DNA of 64,000 nt from Persephonella atlantica (GTDB lineage Bacteria > Aquificota > Aquificia > Aquificales > Hydrogenothermaceae): contig NZ_JAACYA010000001.1 in assembly GCF_016617615.1 (NCBI RefSeq), positions 496,001 through 560,000 on the forward strand. Direction: 5' to 3'. Below are positions 52,671 through 62,187 of the stretch, one piece after another. The notes under the pieces are model-generated. The model was not told where the DNA came from and did no database searches. It was given only the letters and a program-made list of their open reading frames with translations. The position numbers and the translations under genes are program-made. Within the stretch, counting starts at the first letter, position 1. The number at the start of each line of letters is the position of its first letter.

Positions 52671-52870
52671 TCACTGCTGGTTGTTAAAAGTGCTACACCT
52701 AAGACTATAATGCTAAGTACAATATAAGAGATAACACTCCATAAAACGGTAGTTTCTATAATACTTCTTATGTTTAATTTGCCCTGATCAGAAGCTATTT
52801 TGTACTGGACGGCAAAAATGATTACGAAGATTAAAATCATTATAAGTATTATATATATCATGATAAACAC
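52667..52870 (-). CDS. Small two-helix membrane protein
   Basis: 67 residues with two membrane helices (about 3-22 and 40-62) linked by a short polar stretch (QYKIASDQGKLNIRSIIE). No motif recognised. It overlaps the convergent ligase gene by 4 bases and ends 29 bases before tatD's end. Plausible as a real small membrane protein, with an AAGGTGT-type weak ribosome binding site. Confidence 0.5.
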   Translation of the reverse strand: MFIMIYIILIMILIFVIIFAVQYKIASDQGKLNIRSIIETTVLWSVISYIVLSIIVLGVALLTTSSD

Positions 52871-52899
52871 CTTACCATGTTAGATGTAAATATTTTATA

Positions 52900-53670
52900 C
52901 TATCTGCTCAGGACAGGAGATATTTTGTTAAACAATCTACATGCATTTGTGTCTGTGATATATTCAACCTCTTGAGGGGAAAGATTCAGTAAATCAGCTA
53001 CAAACTCCAGCGTAAAGAATATGTATGAAGGTTTGTTAGGTTTTCCTCTTTTTTTCTGAGGTGTTAAAAAAGGACTATCTGTTTCGAGGAGGAGTCTGTC
53101 CAGTGGGGTTGCTTTTAGAACATTCCTCAGGTTGTCAGCTTTTGGGTATGTGATGTTTCCAGCAAATGATATGTAGAATCCCAGTTCTACACATCTTTCC
53201 ATCATAGGTATGTCACCGCCAAAACAGTGAAGAACTCCCGAAGAAGGGAAAGGGCTTAAATTCTCTAATATTTTTACTGTGTCCTCGTTGGCATTGCGTG
53301 AATGTATGATAACGGGAAGGTTTAACTTTTTGGCAAGGCTTAGCTGTTTTTCAAAAAATTCCCACTGCAGATTTTTTGGTGTGATATTCCGGTAGTAATC
53401 AAGTCCTGTTTCTCCAATGGCTACAACTTTTTCTTCACTTTTGGAGATTTCTGCAAGTTTGCGTATGTCTTCTTCTGTTAAATCCTTGACATCGTAAGGA
53501 TGGTAACCAATGGAGGCATAAACATTATCATATGTTTTTGCTATTTTGACAGCTTTGTTTATCTCTTCTTTATCACATCCTACAGTAATAATAGCATCAA
53601 GCTTCTCAACACTTTCCAACAGGTCTTCTTCTGTTTTCAGCATGTCAAGGTGAGCATGGGTATCTATCAT
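52900..53670 (-). CDS. tatD: TatD-family Mg-dependent DNase
   Basis: 256 residues, TIM-barrel metal hydrolase. THAHLDM (metal His pair), [24 protein letters not shown] and [11 protein letters not shown] carry all ligands. 3'-5' exonuclease used in DNA and RNA quality control. ATG overlaps the ftsH stop by 4 bases: third gene of the tilS-ftsH-tatD operon. Confidence 0.94.
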   Translation of the reverse strand: MIDTHAHLDMLKTEEDLLESVEKLDAIITVGCDKEEINKAVKIAKTYDNVYASIGYHPYDVKDLTEEDIRKLAEISKSEEKVVAIGETGLDYYRNITPKNLQWEFFEKQLSLAKKLNLPVIIHSRNANEDTVKILENLSPFPSSGVLHCFGGDIPMMERCVELGFYISFAGNITYPKADNLRNVLKATPLDRLLLETDSPFLTPQKKRGKPNKPSYIFFTLEFVADLLNLSPQEVEYITDTNACRLFNKISPVLSR

Positions 53671-55559
53671 TCTATAGCTCCTGCTGGTGTTTCTGGAGCA
53701 GAAGAGTCTGATACAACCTCAACAATTGATTTCCTGCACTTGTTGATAATAGGAACGCCGTACTCTTCCAGTATGGATACCATCTCATCACATGTAATAG
53801 TCTCTTTGTCCAGTAAAAGCTCAACTACTGCTGTTATTGCATCTTTGTAACTTTCAATAATCTCTTTTGTTTTTGCATAGGCTTCCCTCAGGAGTTTGTT
53901 TACTTCTTCATCTATCTTTCTGGCAGTTTCTTCACTTATCTCTGGTCCCTGTTGTGGCATAAATGGATTGTTCCTTGCTGTTGATACGTGTATAGGACCA
54001 AGCTCTTCTGTCATACCCCATGAGGCAACAATTCTGTAGGCAAGTTCTGTTGCTCTCATCAGGTCATTCTCTGCACCTGTAGTGATTCCATCTTTGCCGT
54101 AGAATACTTCTTCTGCAGCTCTACCTCCAAAAAGCTGATGAATTCTTGCCATAAGATCTTTTTTGGAGTATATATGTCTGTCTTCTTCCGGCAGATTAAC
54201 GGTCACACCTAAAGCCATACCCCTTGGTATTATTGAAACCTTGTGGAGAGGGTCAGCTTCTTTAAACATCAAGCTTACAATAGCGTGTCCCACCTCATGG
54301 TATGCAATTTTTTCTTTTTCGTCAGGTGTTATTGCCATACCCTTTCTTTCCAGTCCCATCATTATCCTGTCCATGGCTTCTTCAAACTCTTTCATTCCTA
54401 CCTTATCTTTTCTTTTTCTGGCAGCTAAAAGAGCAGCTTCATTTACGATATTCGCAAGGTCGGCTCCAGAAAATCCTGGTGTCCCCCTTGCTATCACCAT
54501 AAGGTCAACATCGCTGTCCAGTGGTATCTTTTTCTTCTTAACGTGTACCTTCAGTATTTCATATCTTCCTTTCACATCAGGCTTTGGAACAGAAATCTGT
54601 CTGTCAAATCTTCCTGGTCTTAGTAGTGCTGGGTCAAGAATATCAGGTCTGTTTGTTGCTGCGATAACAATAATACCCTCTCCAGACTCAAAGCCGTCAA
54701 GTTCAACCAGCAACTGGTTAAGTGTCTGTTCCCTTTCGTCATGTCCACCACCAAAGCCAACACCACTTCTTGCCCTACCTACTGCATCAATCTCATCTAT
54801 AAATACAAGACATGGTGCATGTTTTTTTGCAGTTTCAAAAAGGTCTCTAACCCTTGCAGCTCCAACACCAACAAACATTTCAACAAAGTCTGAACCAGAT
54901 ATGGATATGAACGGCACATTTGCCTCCCCTGCTATTGCTTTTGCTAAAAGGGTTTTGCCAACTCCCGGATCTCCGTAGAAAAGAACCCCTTTAGGAGCTC
55001 TACCACCGAGTTTTTGAAATCTCTGTGGATCCTTCAGATAGTCTATAATCTCTTTAACTTCCTCTTTAACTTCGTCCATTCCAGCAACGTCATCTAACTT
55101 AACGTTAGGTTTCTCTTCTAAATACACCTTTGCCTTTGATTTTGCAAATGAAAATGCCCTGTTTGAGCCTCCAGACATCTGCCTCATCATAAATATCCAC
55201 AGTCCTATAAACAGCAGTATAGGAAGCCATGATACAAGGAGTGTTGTCAACCAGCTTGCTTTTTCTGCTGGAACAACATGTATCTTAACGCCGTTTTCCT
55301 GGAGAATGTCGTATATTTTGCTGTAACCTTCAGGAATTACGGTCTGGACTTTTTTCCCATCTTTTGTTATAGCAGTAATCTCTTCCCCTTTTATGGTTGC
55401 TTTTTCTACCTTTCCGTCATTAACCATTTCAACAAACTCTGTATAGGATATCCTGTTGTCAACAATCTGTCTGGAACCTATCATATTAAAGGCAAATATC
55501 ATTAATGCTCCTATTAAAAACCATATTAAAATGCTTCTTGACAGTTGCACCTTTTTCAA
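53667..55559 (-). CDS. ftsH: ATP-dependent zinc metalloprotease FtsH
   Basis: 630 residues, membrane-anchored hexamer degrading misfolded membrane proteins. Helices at about 9-27 and 108-127 around a periplasmic domain; AAA domain with [13 protein letters not shown] (Walker A, about 203) and [10 protein letters not shown] (Walker B), [11 protein letters not shown]; protease site [11 protein letters not shown]-terminal tail ends in PETPAGAIE. Overlaps tilS and tatD by 4 bases each. Confidence 0.98.
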   Translation of the reverse strand: MKKVQLSRSILIWFLIGALMIFAFNMIGSRQIVDNRISYTEFVEMVNDGKVEKATIKGEEITAITKDGKKVQTVIPEGYSKIYDILQENGVKIHVVPAEKASWLTTLLVSWLPILLFIGLWIFMMRQMSGGSNRAFSFAKSKAKVYLEEKPNVKLDDVAGMDEVKEEVKEIIDYLKDPQRFQKLGGRAPKGVLFYGDPGVGKTLLAKAIAGEANVPFISISGSDFVEMFVGVGAARVRDLFETAKKHAPCLVFIDEIDAVGRARSGVGFGGGHDEREQTLNQLLVELDGFESGEGIIVIAATNRPDILDPALLRPGRFDRQISVPKPDVKGRYEILKVHVKKKKIPLDSDVDLMVIARGTPGFSGADLANIVNEAALLAARKRKDKVGMKEFEEAMDRIMMGLERKGMAITPDEKEKIAYHEVGHAIVSLMFKEADPLHKVSIIPRGMALGVTVNLPEEDRHIYSKKDLMARIHQLFGGRAAEEVFYGKDGITTGAENDLMRATELAYRIVASWGMTEELGPIHVSTARNNPFMPQQGPEISEETARKIDEEVNKLLREAYAKTKEIIESYKDAITAVVELLLDKETITCDEMVSILEEYGVPIINKCRKSIVEVVSDSSAPETPAGAIE

Positions 55560-56908
55560 ACCTCCTTTATCTCAAAACAGATCATTTTTTTTGTTTGTTC
55601 AGTCACAGGGTAGTGGCCAGATCTTTTATAACCCACCACCCATAATATTTTATTCCTAAATTCAAGAATTGGTATGGTATCTCTCATATATTTGGGAATT
55701 TTGAGTTCAATCATAATGTCTTTCAACTTTTTTTCTGATTTTTGTCCGAAAGGCAGAAATCTATCCCCCGCTTTCCTGTTTCTTATTACAAATTCTGGAT
55801 TTTCTTCTCCTATATCAAAGCATACGATCTTTCTTTCATCTTTCAACTTTCCCATATTAATAGATTTTGATATATAGCTTTTTATTATAACACCTGCTTC
55901 TTTTATATATACCTCGTCTCCTGTCTTTATTTTGTAAGAATACTTTTTTGATTTTTCCTTTTTTTTAATTATTATCTGTGAATAGCTTTTTATAAGCTGG
56001 TAATCTCTGCTTAAACTTATACTTTTTTCTCCAGATTTTTTTAATATTTTCAAAATCTCCCAAATCTTCCGGTAAGATGGATATATTCCTGTTTTTTTAT
56101 AAATCCAGATTGTCAACATTCTATACAGAACAGCTTCCGGAACATCTGCTATATCGGTTAGTGTAATACGGTCTTTGAGAAATTTCTGTGAAAATTTCTC
56201 TACTTCCTTTTCTATAAAATCCTCGTCTATCTGCAAAAACAAAGACTCTATTAACATTGATTTTTCTATTGATGGATTTATCTGTCTAAGCAATGGGATG
56301 ATGTCGTGCCTGATTTTGTTCCTCAATATATCTGTTTTGAAATTTGTTCTGTCTACTGTATATTTGATATCTTTCTTTTCTGCATATTGGCGTATCTCTT
56401 CTTTTGTTAGATAAAAAAGTGGACGAATCACATTTTTTTCATAAGGTTTAAACCCTTTTATACCTTTTTTGTTCCCCTGAATGAACCAGAGGATCATTGT
56501 TTCAATAAGATCTGAAAGATGATGTCCTGTGGCTATTTTGTTGAACTCCTCTCTGAGTGCTATTTCTTGAAGAAATGAGTACCTAACTGTTCTTGCCGCT
56601 TCCTCAATAGACATAGAATGTTCTTTTGCGTACTTTTTAACGTCCTCCTTTTTTGTGTATATTTTCAGACCTTTTTCCTCTGCAAAAGATTTGCAGAACT
56701 CTTCATCCAAGTCAGATTCTGCTCCTCTTAGTGAGTGATTGAGATGGGCAAGGGCTATCTTTTCTATTTTCAGGTATTTCTGAAATTTTAGAAGTAAGGC
56801 TGTCAGAACTGTAGAATCAATTCCTCCAGAAAAAGCCACCAGAATTCTGTCTTTGCTTTCTACAAGATTGAAATCTTTAATTGCTTTTAAAAACTTTTTC
56901 TCAACCAC
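55556..56908 (-). CDS. tilS: tRNA(Ile)-lysidine synthase
   Basis: 450 residues. PP-loop [17 protein letters not shown] near 22-38 with HLNHSLRG and [11 protein letters not shown] following; C-terminal TilS domain from about 340 ([15 protein letters not shown]). Converts C34 of tRNA-Ile(CAT) to lysidine so that it reads AUA. A tRNA with anticodon CAT lies 10 bases upstream on the same strand, so the substrate candidate and the enzyme may share a transcript. Confidence 0.95.
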   Translation of the reverse strand: MVEKKFLKAIKDFNLVESKDRILVAFSGGIDSTVLTALLLKFQKYLKIEKIALAHLNHSLRGAESDLDEEFCKSFAEEKGLKIYTKKEDVKKYAKEHSMSIEEAARTVRYSFLQEIALREEFNKIATGHHLSDLIETMILWFIQGNKKGIKGFKPYEKNVIRPLFYLTKEEIRQYAEKKDIKYTVDRTNFKTDILRNKIRHDIIPLLRQINPSIEKSMLIESLFLQIDEDFIEKEVEKFSQKFLKDRITLTDIADVPEAVLYRMLTIWIYKKTGIYPSYRKIWEILKILKKSGEKSISLSRDYQLIKSYSQIIIKKKEKSKKYSYKIKTGDEVYIKEAGVIIKSYISKSINMGKLKDERKIVCFDIGEENPEFVIRNRKAGDRFLPFGQKSEKKLKDIMIELKIPKYMRDTIPILEFRNKILWVVGYKRSGHYPVTEQTKKMICFEIKEV

Positions 56909-56917
56909 ATTTTTAAA

Positions 56918-56994
56918 TGGTGGCGGTGGCAGGACTCGAACCTGCGACTCCGCGGATATGAGCCGCGTGCTCTAACCAGCTGAGCTACACCGCC
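56918..56994 (-). tRNA. tRNA with anticodon CAT (elongator Met, or Ile2)
   Basis: Minus-strand cloverleaf: acceptor GGCGGTG with CACCGCC, discriminator A, encoded CCA (56918-56920), anticodon loop CTCATAT in a CGCGG/CCGCG stem, T arm GCAGG-TTCGAGT-CCTGC. G1 is paired, so it is not the initiator. Elongator Met is the simpler reading; the adjacent tilS keeps Ile2 open. Confidence 0.93.
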
Positions 56995-57002
56995 ACTTCT
57001 GT

Positions 57003-57281
57003 TTATGAAGAGAGAGCCTGTTTGGCTGCGTTAACTTTTCTGGCTATTCTTGAAACTCTTCTGGCAGCCTCATTTTTGTGAATAGCTCCTTTGGCAGCTG
57101 CTCTGTACGCAAGCTTCTGTGCAAGGGGGAGAAGTTTTTCAGCTGTTTCTATATCTTTGTTTTTTAGAGCCTCATTAATTCTTTTTATCGCTGTCTTCAT
57201 CCTTGATATGTGGTATCTGTTTAGAAGTCTCCTTTTTTCTGCCTGTCTTATTCTTTTTTTAGCCGAACGTGTATGAGCCAT
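57003..57281 (-). CDS. rpsT: Ribosomal protein S20
   Basis: 92 residues, Lys/Arg-rich three-helix bundle that binds 16S rRNA early in 30S assembly. Family marks HTRSAKKRIRQAEKRRLLN at the start and AAAKGAIHKNEAARRVSRI near the end. AGGAGGT ribosome binding site upstream. The tRNA (CAT) and tilS follow on the same strand. Confidence 0.97.
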   Translation of the reverse strand: MAHTRSAKKRIRQAEKRRLLNRYHISRMKTAIKRINEALKNKDIETAEKLLPLAQKLAYRAAAKGAIHKNEAARRVSRIARKVNAAKQALSS

Positions 57282-57432
57282 CTATACCTCCTTTTCCCTT
57301 TTAAGGACTAAATAATTTATATTAACAGACCTCAAAAATCAAGATATGTATTATAACCAATATATGCTCACTTGTAAAGAACTTTAAGTTATATTATTCT
57401 AATGTTTTGATTAAAAAAATGGAGGTAAGAAA

Positions 57433-58635
57433 TTGGCAAATATTAAAGTAGGACTTCTTGATTTTCCTAAAGTATCTCAGCAACCTGTTGAAATAGTTGA
57501 AAGAAAAGGAACAGGACACCCTGACACCATATGTGATGCTCTTGGAGAGGAGCTATCCATAGCTCTTTCTAAACTGTACAGAGAAGAATGCGGTGCAATA
57601 ATGCACCATAATGTTGATAAAGCTCTTCTTATTGGTGGGATAGCCGAACCAAAATTCGGCGGTGGTTCAATTATTTCCCCTATAGAGATATATCTTACGG
57701 GAAGGGCAATAAATGAGATAAATGGAAAGAGGCTTCCCGTTGAAGAGCTTGCCATTGAAACTGCCCACAGATGGTTAAAAGAAAACATACCTAATCTTGA
57801 TATAACAAATCACATTATTATCCATCCAAAGTTAAAACCGGGAAGTAAAGATCTTGTTGAGCTGTTTGAGAGGTTTCAACTCAAAGGAGAAATTCCCCTT
57901 GCTAACGATACATCGTTTGGTGTAGGTCATGCACCGTTTGATGATGTGGAAACAATCGTTTACGAGGTAGAAAGAACTCTAAACAGCAAAGAGTTTAAAA
58001 AAGATCACCCATATGTTGGTGAAGATATAAAAGTAATGGGAGTAAGAAACGGCGATAACATAAGAATAACTATTGCTATGGCTTTTGTTGATAAATATGT
58101 AAAGAATGTTAAGGATTATTTAGAGAAGAAAGAGATTATTTCAAACTATGCATACTCAATAGCTCAAAAGCTGACAGACAGACATGTGGATATATTTCTT
58201 AATACGGCTGATGATCCGGAGAATGAATCGGTTTATATAACAGTTACAGGAACGTCTGCTGAAGCTGGAGACGATGGACAGATAGGGAGAGGTAATAGGG
58301 TTAACGGTCTGATAACACCTTACAGACCGATGAGCCTTGAGGCTGCAGCTGGCAAAAATCCCGTTTCTCACATAGGGAAAATATACAATACGGCTGCAAC
58401 AGACATGGCTGAAAGGATAGTTGCAGAGATAGAAGAAGTAGAAGAGGTATACGTTTATCTTGTGAGCCAGATAGGTAAACCTATTACTGAGCCTCAGGTA
58501 TGTGATGTAAAACTGAGGCTTAACACAGATGTTAAAGGTATAGAAGAAGAGGTCAGGAAGATAGCGCAGGAAGAGATAGACAATCTGCCAGACACTTGGC
58601 AGAAGTTTCTTGAGAGAAAGTTCAGACTGTATTAA
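57433..58635 (+). CDS. mat: S-adenosylmethionine synthetase, archaeal type
   Basis: 400 residues. Makes SAM from methionine and ATP. VERKGTGHPDTICDALGEEL, FGGGSIISPIEIYLTGRA and DGQIGRGNRVNGLITPYRP belong to the archaeal AdoMet synthetase family, which lacks the bacterial MetK signature GAGDQG. TTG 57433 is the start, 7 bases after ATGGAGGT. SAM feeds the radical SAM aminomutase and other enzymes. coaE follows 20 bases later. Confidence 0.96.
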   Translation: MANIKVGLLDFPKVSQQPVEIVERKGTGHPDTICDALGEELSIALSKLYREECGAIMHHNVDKALLIGGIAEPKFGGGSIISPIEIYLTGRAINEINGKRLPVEELAIETAHRWLKENIPNLDITNHIIIHPKLKPGSKDLVELFERFQLKGEIPLANDTSFGVGHAPFDDVETIVYEVERTLNSKEFKKDHPYVGEDIKVMGVRNGDNIRITIAMAFVDKYVKNVKDYLEKKEIISNYAYSIAQKLTDRHVDIFLNTADDPENESVYITVTGTSAEAGDDGQIGRGNRVNGLITPYRPMSLEAAAGKNPVSHIGKIYNTAATDMAERIVAEIEEVEEVYVYLVSQIGKPITEPQVCDVKLRLNTDVKGIEEEVRKIAQEEIDNLPDTWQKFLERKFRLY

Positions 58636-58655
58636 AAAATATAAACGGCAGGCTT

Positions 58656-59267
58656 ATGTTAAAGATTGGATTAACAGGTTCTATAGGAACGGGAAAAACA
58701 ACAGTAGCAGATATATTTAAAAGATTAGGTGCTTATGTTATAAGTGCAGATGAGATAGTTCATAGACTTCTTGAAAGAGAAGATATTAAAGAAAAAATAA
58801 GAGAAAAGTTTGGGAATGTATTTACGTCGGATGGCAAGGTTGACAGAAAGAAGCTTGCACAGATAATCTTTGATGACGAAAAAAAGAGAAAGGAACTGGA
58901 GGGGATACTGCATCCCCTCGTTTTTAGGGAGATAGAGAGATTTTTTGAAAAAGTGAGGGAAAAAGATCCGAAAGCTGTGGTGGTAGCAGAAGTTCCGCTT
59001 ATGATTGAAACAGGCAGTTATAAAAATTATGATATGGTGATAGTTGTTTATGCTCCAGAAGATATCCAGCTACAGAGGTTGATAAAAAAGGGACTTTCAA
59101 AAGAAGAAGCAAAAAAAAGGATAAAAGCCCAGATGCCCATTGACGAGAAGATTAGATATGCAGATATTGTGATAGAAAACACCGGTTCCTTAAAGGAGCT
59201 GGAAAAAGAGGTAAAGGAAATATATGAGATACTTAAGAATGTTGCTTCTTGTGCTGGTTCTCGTTAA
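58656..59267 (+). CDS. coaE: Dephospho-CoA kinase
   Basis: 203 residues. P-loop GLTGSIGTGKTTVADIF at residue 5, ISADEIVHRLL for substrate, LHPLVFREIE and VVAEVPLMIE follow. Last step of coenzyme A synthesis. The 3' end overlaps the next gene by 44 bases. Confidence 0.96.
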   Translation: MLKIGLTGSIGTGKTTVADIFKRLGAYVISADEIVHRLLEREDIKEKIREKFGNVFTSDGKVDRKKLAQIIFDDEKKRKELEGILHPLVFREIERFFEKVREKDPKAVVVAEVPLMIETGSYKNYDMVIVVYAPEDIQLQRLIKKGLSKEEAKKRIKAQMPIDEKIRYADIVIENTGSLKELEKEVKEIYEILKNVASCAGSR

Positions 59268-59499
59268 TATTCCAGTATTCTCGCAGGAAAGTATAAATTC
59301 TGACGTAAGGCTGGAAATCATATCACAGATAAAAAAGTATAAAGAAGAGATTGAATACATAAAGAGAAAAGTTAAAAGTTCTGACAGTGCAGAGGAAAAA
59401 AAGCTTTTAGAAAAACAGATAAAATTGATAAGAAACAAACTGGAAAAACTCAGAAAAACCCTTGAGAAGTATGAGAGTATTTCTCCTGTTGCTGGTTAG
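59224..59499 (+). CDS. Small secreted coiled-coil protein
   Basis: 91 residues: signal peptide (1-20, MLLLVLVLVNIPVFS then cleavage near QES), then a continuous charged coiled coil (about 28-85). Periplasmic. No family recognised. The signal-peptide codons overlap the 3' end of coaE, and its own end overlaps the cupredoxin gene, so all three should be translated from one message. Confidence 0.65.
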   Translation: MRYLRMLLLVLVLVNIPVFSQESINSDVRLEIISQIKKYKEEIEYIKRKVKSSDSAEEKKLLEKQIKLIRNKLEKLRKTLEKYESISPVAG

Positions 59500-59839
59500 T
59501 CTCTCTGTTTTTTCCTGTACGAAAACAGAAGAGAAACCAGATACCATTATAAGTATTGAAGTTTCAAAAGATGGATACAAGCCCAGTGATATAACTGTTT
59601 CCCGGGGACAGGTTGTTCTGTTTAAAGTTACGGCATTAGATGAAGGAATAAGTGCAGCATTTGGTAATGTTGGACACTGCTTTTATATCCTTCCCCCTTA
59701 TGACGTGATGGTCAAAAATATTAAAAAGGGACAGACAAAAGAGGTAAAAGTAAAAATGGTTTATCCTGGCGACTTTGTTTTTACCTGTCCTTACTGCTCG
59801 GGTATTTTCCCGACAAATGGGGTGATACATGTCAGGTAA
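59471..59839 (+). CDS. Cupredoxin-like lipoprotein
   Basis: 122 residues. Lipobox SVFSCTK, then a cupredoxin fold (EVSKDGYKPSDITVSRGQVV) with candidate metal ligands H in NVGHCFYI and the C-terminal FTCPYCSGIFPTNGVIHV. The two-cysteine form resembles the CuA/nitrosocyanin-like group more than plastocyanin. ATG 59471 gives a better signal than TTG 59462. Periplasmic electron carrier or copper handling, inferred. Confidence 0.78.
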   Translation: MRVFLLLLVSLSVFSCTKTEEKPDTIISIEVSKDGYKPSDITVSRGQVVLFKVTALDEGISAAFGNVGHCFYILPPYDVMVKNIKKGQTKEVKVKMVYPGDFVFTCPYCSGIFPTNGVIHVR

Positions 59840-60980
59840 GCCTCAGGAATCTCATATATACAAGGAATCCTATGAGAGGAAATATGGATAAAGTGATAGC
59901 TGCCACTTTATAAGAGTGTGAGTTGTCTCCAAGAAGGAATACAATAACTCCCCATGTTAAAGGGGAAACTATACTTGCCATTCTTTCGGATAAAGCCATG
60001 AATGCAAATCTTGTAGTTAACTGCTCGTATGGAGATATCTCAATAACAACGAGTCTCATCGTTGTCCACAGTGAAGATAGCAGGATACCGAACAGTATGG
60101 CAACAAGATAAATAGTTATGTCATTGGAGAAATACAGCATGACAAAACCGACCATCCATCCAATAAAAAGGAATTTCAGGAATCCTGCTGGGCTTATTCT
60201 ATCCAGTATGTATCCTGCAACAGGTGCTGATATGATAGCAAAAATACCTGCAAAGGCAATGATATTAACAATCTCAGACTGGGACATATTAAAGACTTTG
60301 TTCAGATATACAGACATAAATATTATCAGCCCGTGGGCAGCATCTGTAAGAAAAAGTACCGACAGGAGAAATAAGAAAAATTTTTTTTCTCTGAACAGTT
60401 CTCTGATGCTAATCTGAAGAGCTCTTTTTTGGGGAATTTTTACAAATATAAGTGAGGGTAGAGAAAAAAGAGAGAATATAATAGCTGTAATCAAAAACGT
60501 CTGAGAAGGGGTGTCAGACAGGTAGTTTGCTACAAGGAGGCTGACAACACCACCAATATAACCAATTCCAATTCCTGAACCAGACACAAGTCCTCTGTTT
60601 TTCCCACCTGATACATCCTCAAGAAGAGAATTGTAAAAAATAAGGCTCTGCTGATAAAAGATGTTCATAAATAGAAACATTATCAGAGCAGGGATAAGTG
60701 ATTTAATGAAGTACAGGGAAAATATGGAAAAAATTACTCCAACAATAAAAAACTTAAAAAATATATCTTTTAGTCCTCTTTCATCAGCTATTTTTCCTGA
60801 AACTACACCGAGCATTATGGAGATGGCAATAGATACGGAGTAAACGAGGGAATAATGATAGGAACTACCTCCCAGTGTGTTTACAATCCATAAGGGAAAA
60901 AAAACAGATATGATGTTTGATGAAAAAACGGTTTCTGCAAAATCAAATAAAGCCCACGATAAAACCCTGATTTTGTTCAA
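59832..60980 (-). CDS. MFS transporter, UMF1-like
   Basis: 382 residues, about 12 membrane helices. The N-terminus LSWALFDFAETVFSSNI and GKIADERGLKD match the UMF1/Atg22-like MFS group, and GSGIGIGYIGGVVSLL is typical. Substrate unknown. It overlaps the cupredoxin gene by 8 bases in convergent orientation. Next upstream is the pseudouridine synthase, 10 bases away, so the two may be one unit. Confidence 0.85.
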   Translation of the reverse strand: MNKIRVLSWALFDFAETVFSSNIISVFFPLWIVNTLGGSSYHYSLVYSVSIAISIMLGVVSGKIADERGLKDIFFKFFIVGVIFSIFSLYFIKSLIPALIMFLFMNIFYQQSLIFYNSLLEDVSGGKNRGLVSGSGIGIGYIGGVVSLLVANYLSDTPSQTFLITAIIFSLFSLPSLIFVKIPQKRALQISIRELFREKKFFLFLLSVLFLTDAAHGLIIFMSVYLNKVFNMSQSEIVNIIAFAGIFAIISAPVAGYILDRISPAGFLKFLFIGWMVGFVMLYFSNDITIYLVAILFGILLSSLWTTMRLVVIEISPYEQLTTRFAFMALSERMASIVSPLTWGVIVFLLGDNSHSYKVAAITLSIFPLIGFLVYMRFLRLT

Positions 60981-60990
60981 TCTTAATCCC

Positions 60991-61722
60991 TTAAAGGTTT
61001 ACCACTTGTTTCAACTGTCTGATTTCTTCCTCTGTAAATTCTCTAAACTCACCTGTTGGAAGTTTTTCATCTAATTTAATCGGACCAATTCTGATACGTT
61101 TCAGGTAAAGAACAGGATGTCCTAACTTTTCCATTATTCTTTTTACTATGTGATACTTACCTTCCTTTACAGTTATCGTTATCTCCGATTTTTCATCAGA
61201 TGCAGATATTAATTTTATTTTAAATGGCTTTGCTTTGTAATCCTTCAGTTTTATACCCTCTTTTTCATATCTGGAGTAATCAGTATTCCTAATGTTTCCT
61301 TTTACAACTGCATAGTATTCTTTTTCAACTTCCCATTTAGGATGAGAGATTCTGTGTGCAAGGGTTCCATCGTCAGTTACAATAAGAAGTCCTTCTGTGT
61401 CTATGTCCAGTCTTCCTACAGGAAAAAGTTTTTTATAAAATGGTAAAGAAGAAAAAAACTCCATGACTGTAGGCAGATATCTATCTTCCTTTGCCGTTAC
61501 ATATCCAGACGGCTTGTTGAACATGAAATAATGATTTTTTTTAAGTATTACAGGGTTGCCGTCAATACATACTGTATCATTTTCGAGGTTTATCTGAAAT
61601 GAGGGATCTCTTATAGTGACACCATTGACAGTAACCCTTCCCCCTTTTATCAGCAGTTTTACCTCTTTTCTGGAGCCTATACCTGCGTTGGATAGATATC
61701 TATCTAATCTGAGTTTCTTCAA
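60991..61722 (-). CDS. Pseudouridine synthase of the RsuA/RluB family
   Basis: 243 residues. N-terminal S4 RNA-binding domain (LRLDRYLSNAGIGSRKEVK), catalytic core with VGRLDIDTEGLLIVTDDG (catalytic Asp), and HPVLYLKRIRIGPIKL near the end. Acts on 16S or 23S rRNA; the exact site (RsuA, RluB or RluE type) cannot be told from this alone. Confidence 0.93.
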   Translation of the reverse strand: MKKLRLDRYLSNAGIGSRKEVKLLIKGGRVTVNGVTIRDPSFQINLENDTVCIDGNPVILKKNHYFMFNKPSGYVTAKEDRYLPTVMEFFSSLPFYKKLFPVGRLDIDTEGLLIVTDDGTLAHRISHPKWEVEKEYYAVVKGNIRNTDYSRYEKEGIKLKDYKAKPFKIKLISASDEKSEITITVKEGKYHIVKRIMEKLGHPVLYLKRIRIGPIKLDEKLPTGEFREFTEEEIRQLKQVVNL

Positions 61723-61734
61723 TCTGTTTAAAGA

Positions 61735-61752
61735 GGGAGGAATAACCCTCCC
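61735..61752 (-). terminator. Terminator of the HU gene
   Basis: On the minus strand GGGAGG, GTTATT, CCTCCC then TCTTT, 11 bases after the HU stop and 12 bases before the pseudouridine synthase start. Confidence 0.7.
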
Positions 61753-61763
61753 ATCTATCTGTA

Positions 61764-62036
61764 TTACTTAACTCTCTCTTTCAGAGCTTTTGCTGGATGG
61801 AAAGTAACAACTTTCCTTGCAGGGATTTCGATAACCTCTCCAGTTCTTGGATTTCTTCCTTTTCTTGCTTTTCTTTCTTTAACATTGAACACACCAAGAC
61901 CTGGAAGAGCAACTCTTTCCCCTTTTTCCAGAGCTTCTGTGAGAGCTGCAACAAAAGCATTAACGCATCTTTCTGCTGATGCTTTTGTTACACCTGCTGT
62001 GGCAGCCACCTTTGCTACTAATTCAGCTTTTGTCAT
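61764..62036 (-). CDS. hup: HU-type DNA-binding protein
   Basis: 90 residues. [21 protein letters not shown] at the start, [20 protein letters not shown] and the arm with the DNA-intercalating proline (GRNPRTGE) identify HU/IHF fold; wording favours HU. Nucleoid architecture; could also serve at the CRISPR leaders in place of IHF. Own promoter at 62123-62150 with an 80-base leader. Confidence 0.95.
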   Translation of the reverse strand: MTKAELVAKVAATAGVTKASAERCVNAFVAALTEALEKGERVALPGLGVFNVKERKARKGRNPRTGEVIEIPARKVVTFHPAKALKERVK

Positions 62037-62122
62037 ATCTGACCCTCCTTAAAAAATAATTTTCTTCCCCCTGAGGTCTATGCCTCATATTAATTTTCGG
62101 GGCAAGTTATTGATACTTTTAA

Positions 62123-62150
62123 TTTATATTATAAATAAAATAAATGTCAA
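62123..62150 (-). promoter_or_regulatory. Promoter of the HU gene
   Basis: Minus strand: TTGACA (62145-62150), a 16-base spacer, TATAAA (62123-62128). The leader of about 80 bases carries TGAGG-CATAGA-CCTCA, a 5-bp hairpin that may affect translation. Confidence 0.65.
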
Positions 62151-62187
62151 GTTTTTTGAGCTTGATTTTTCAATGTTTTACAATAAA

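Noticed and set aside
54163-54978. 271-codon frame on the plus strand
   Set aside because: Antisense shadow of the conserved AAA domain of ftsH.
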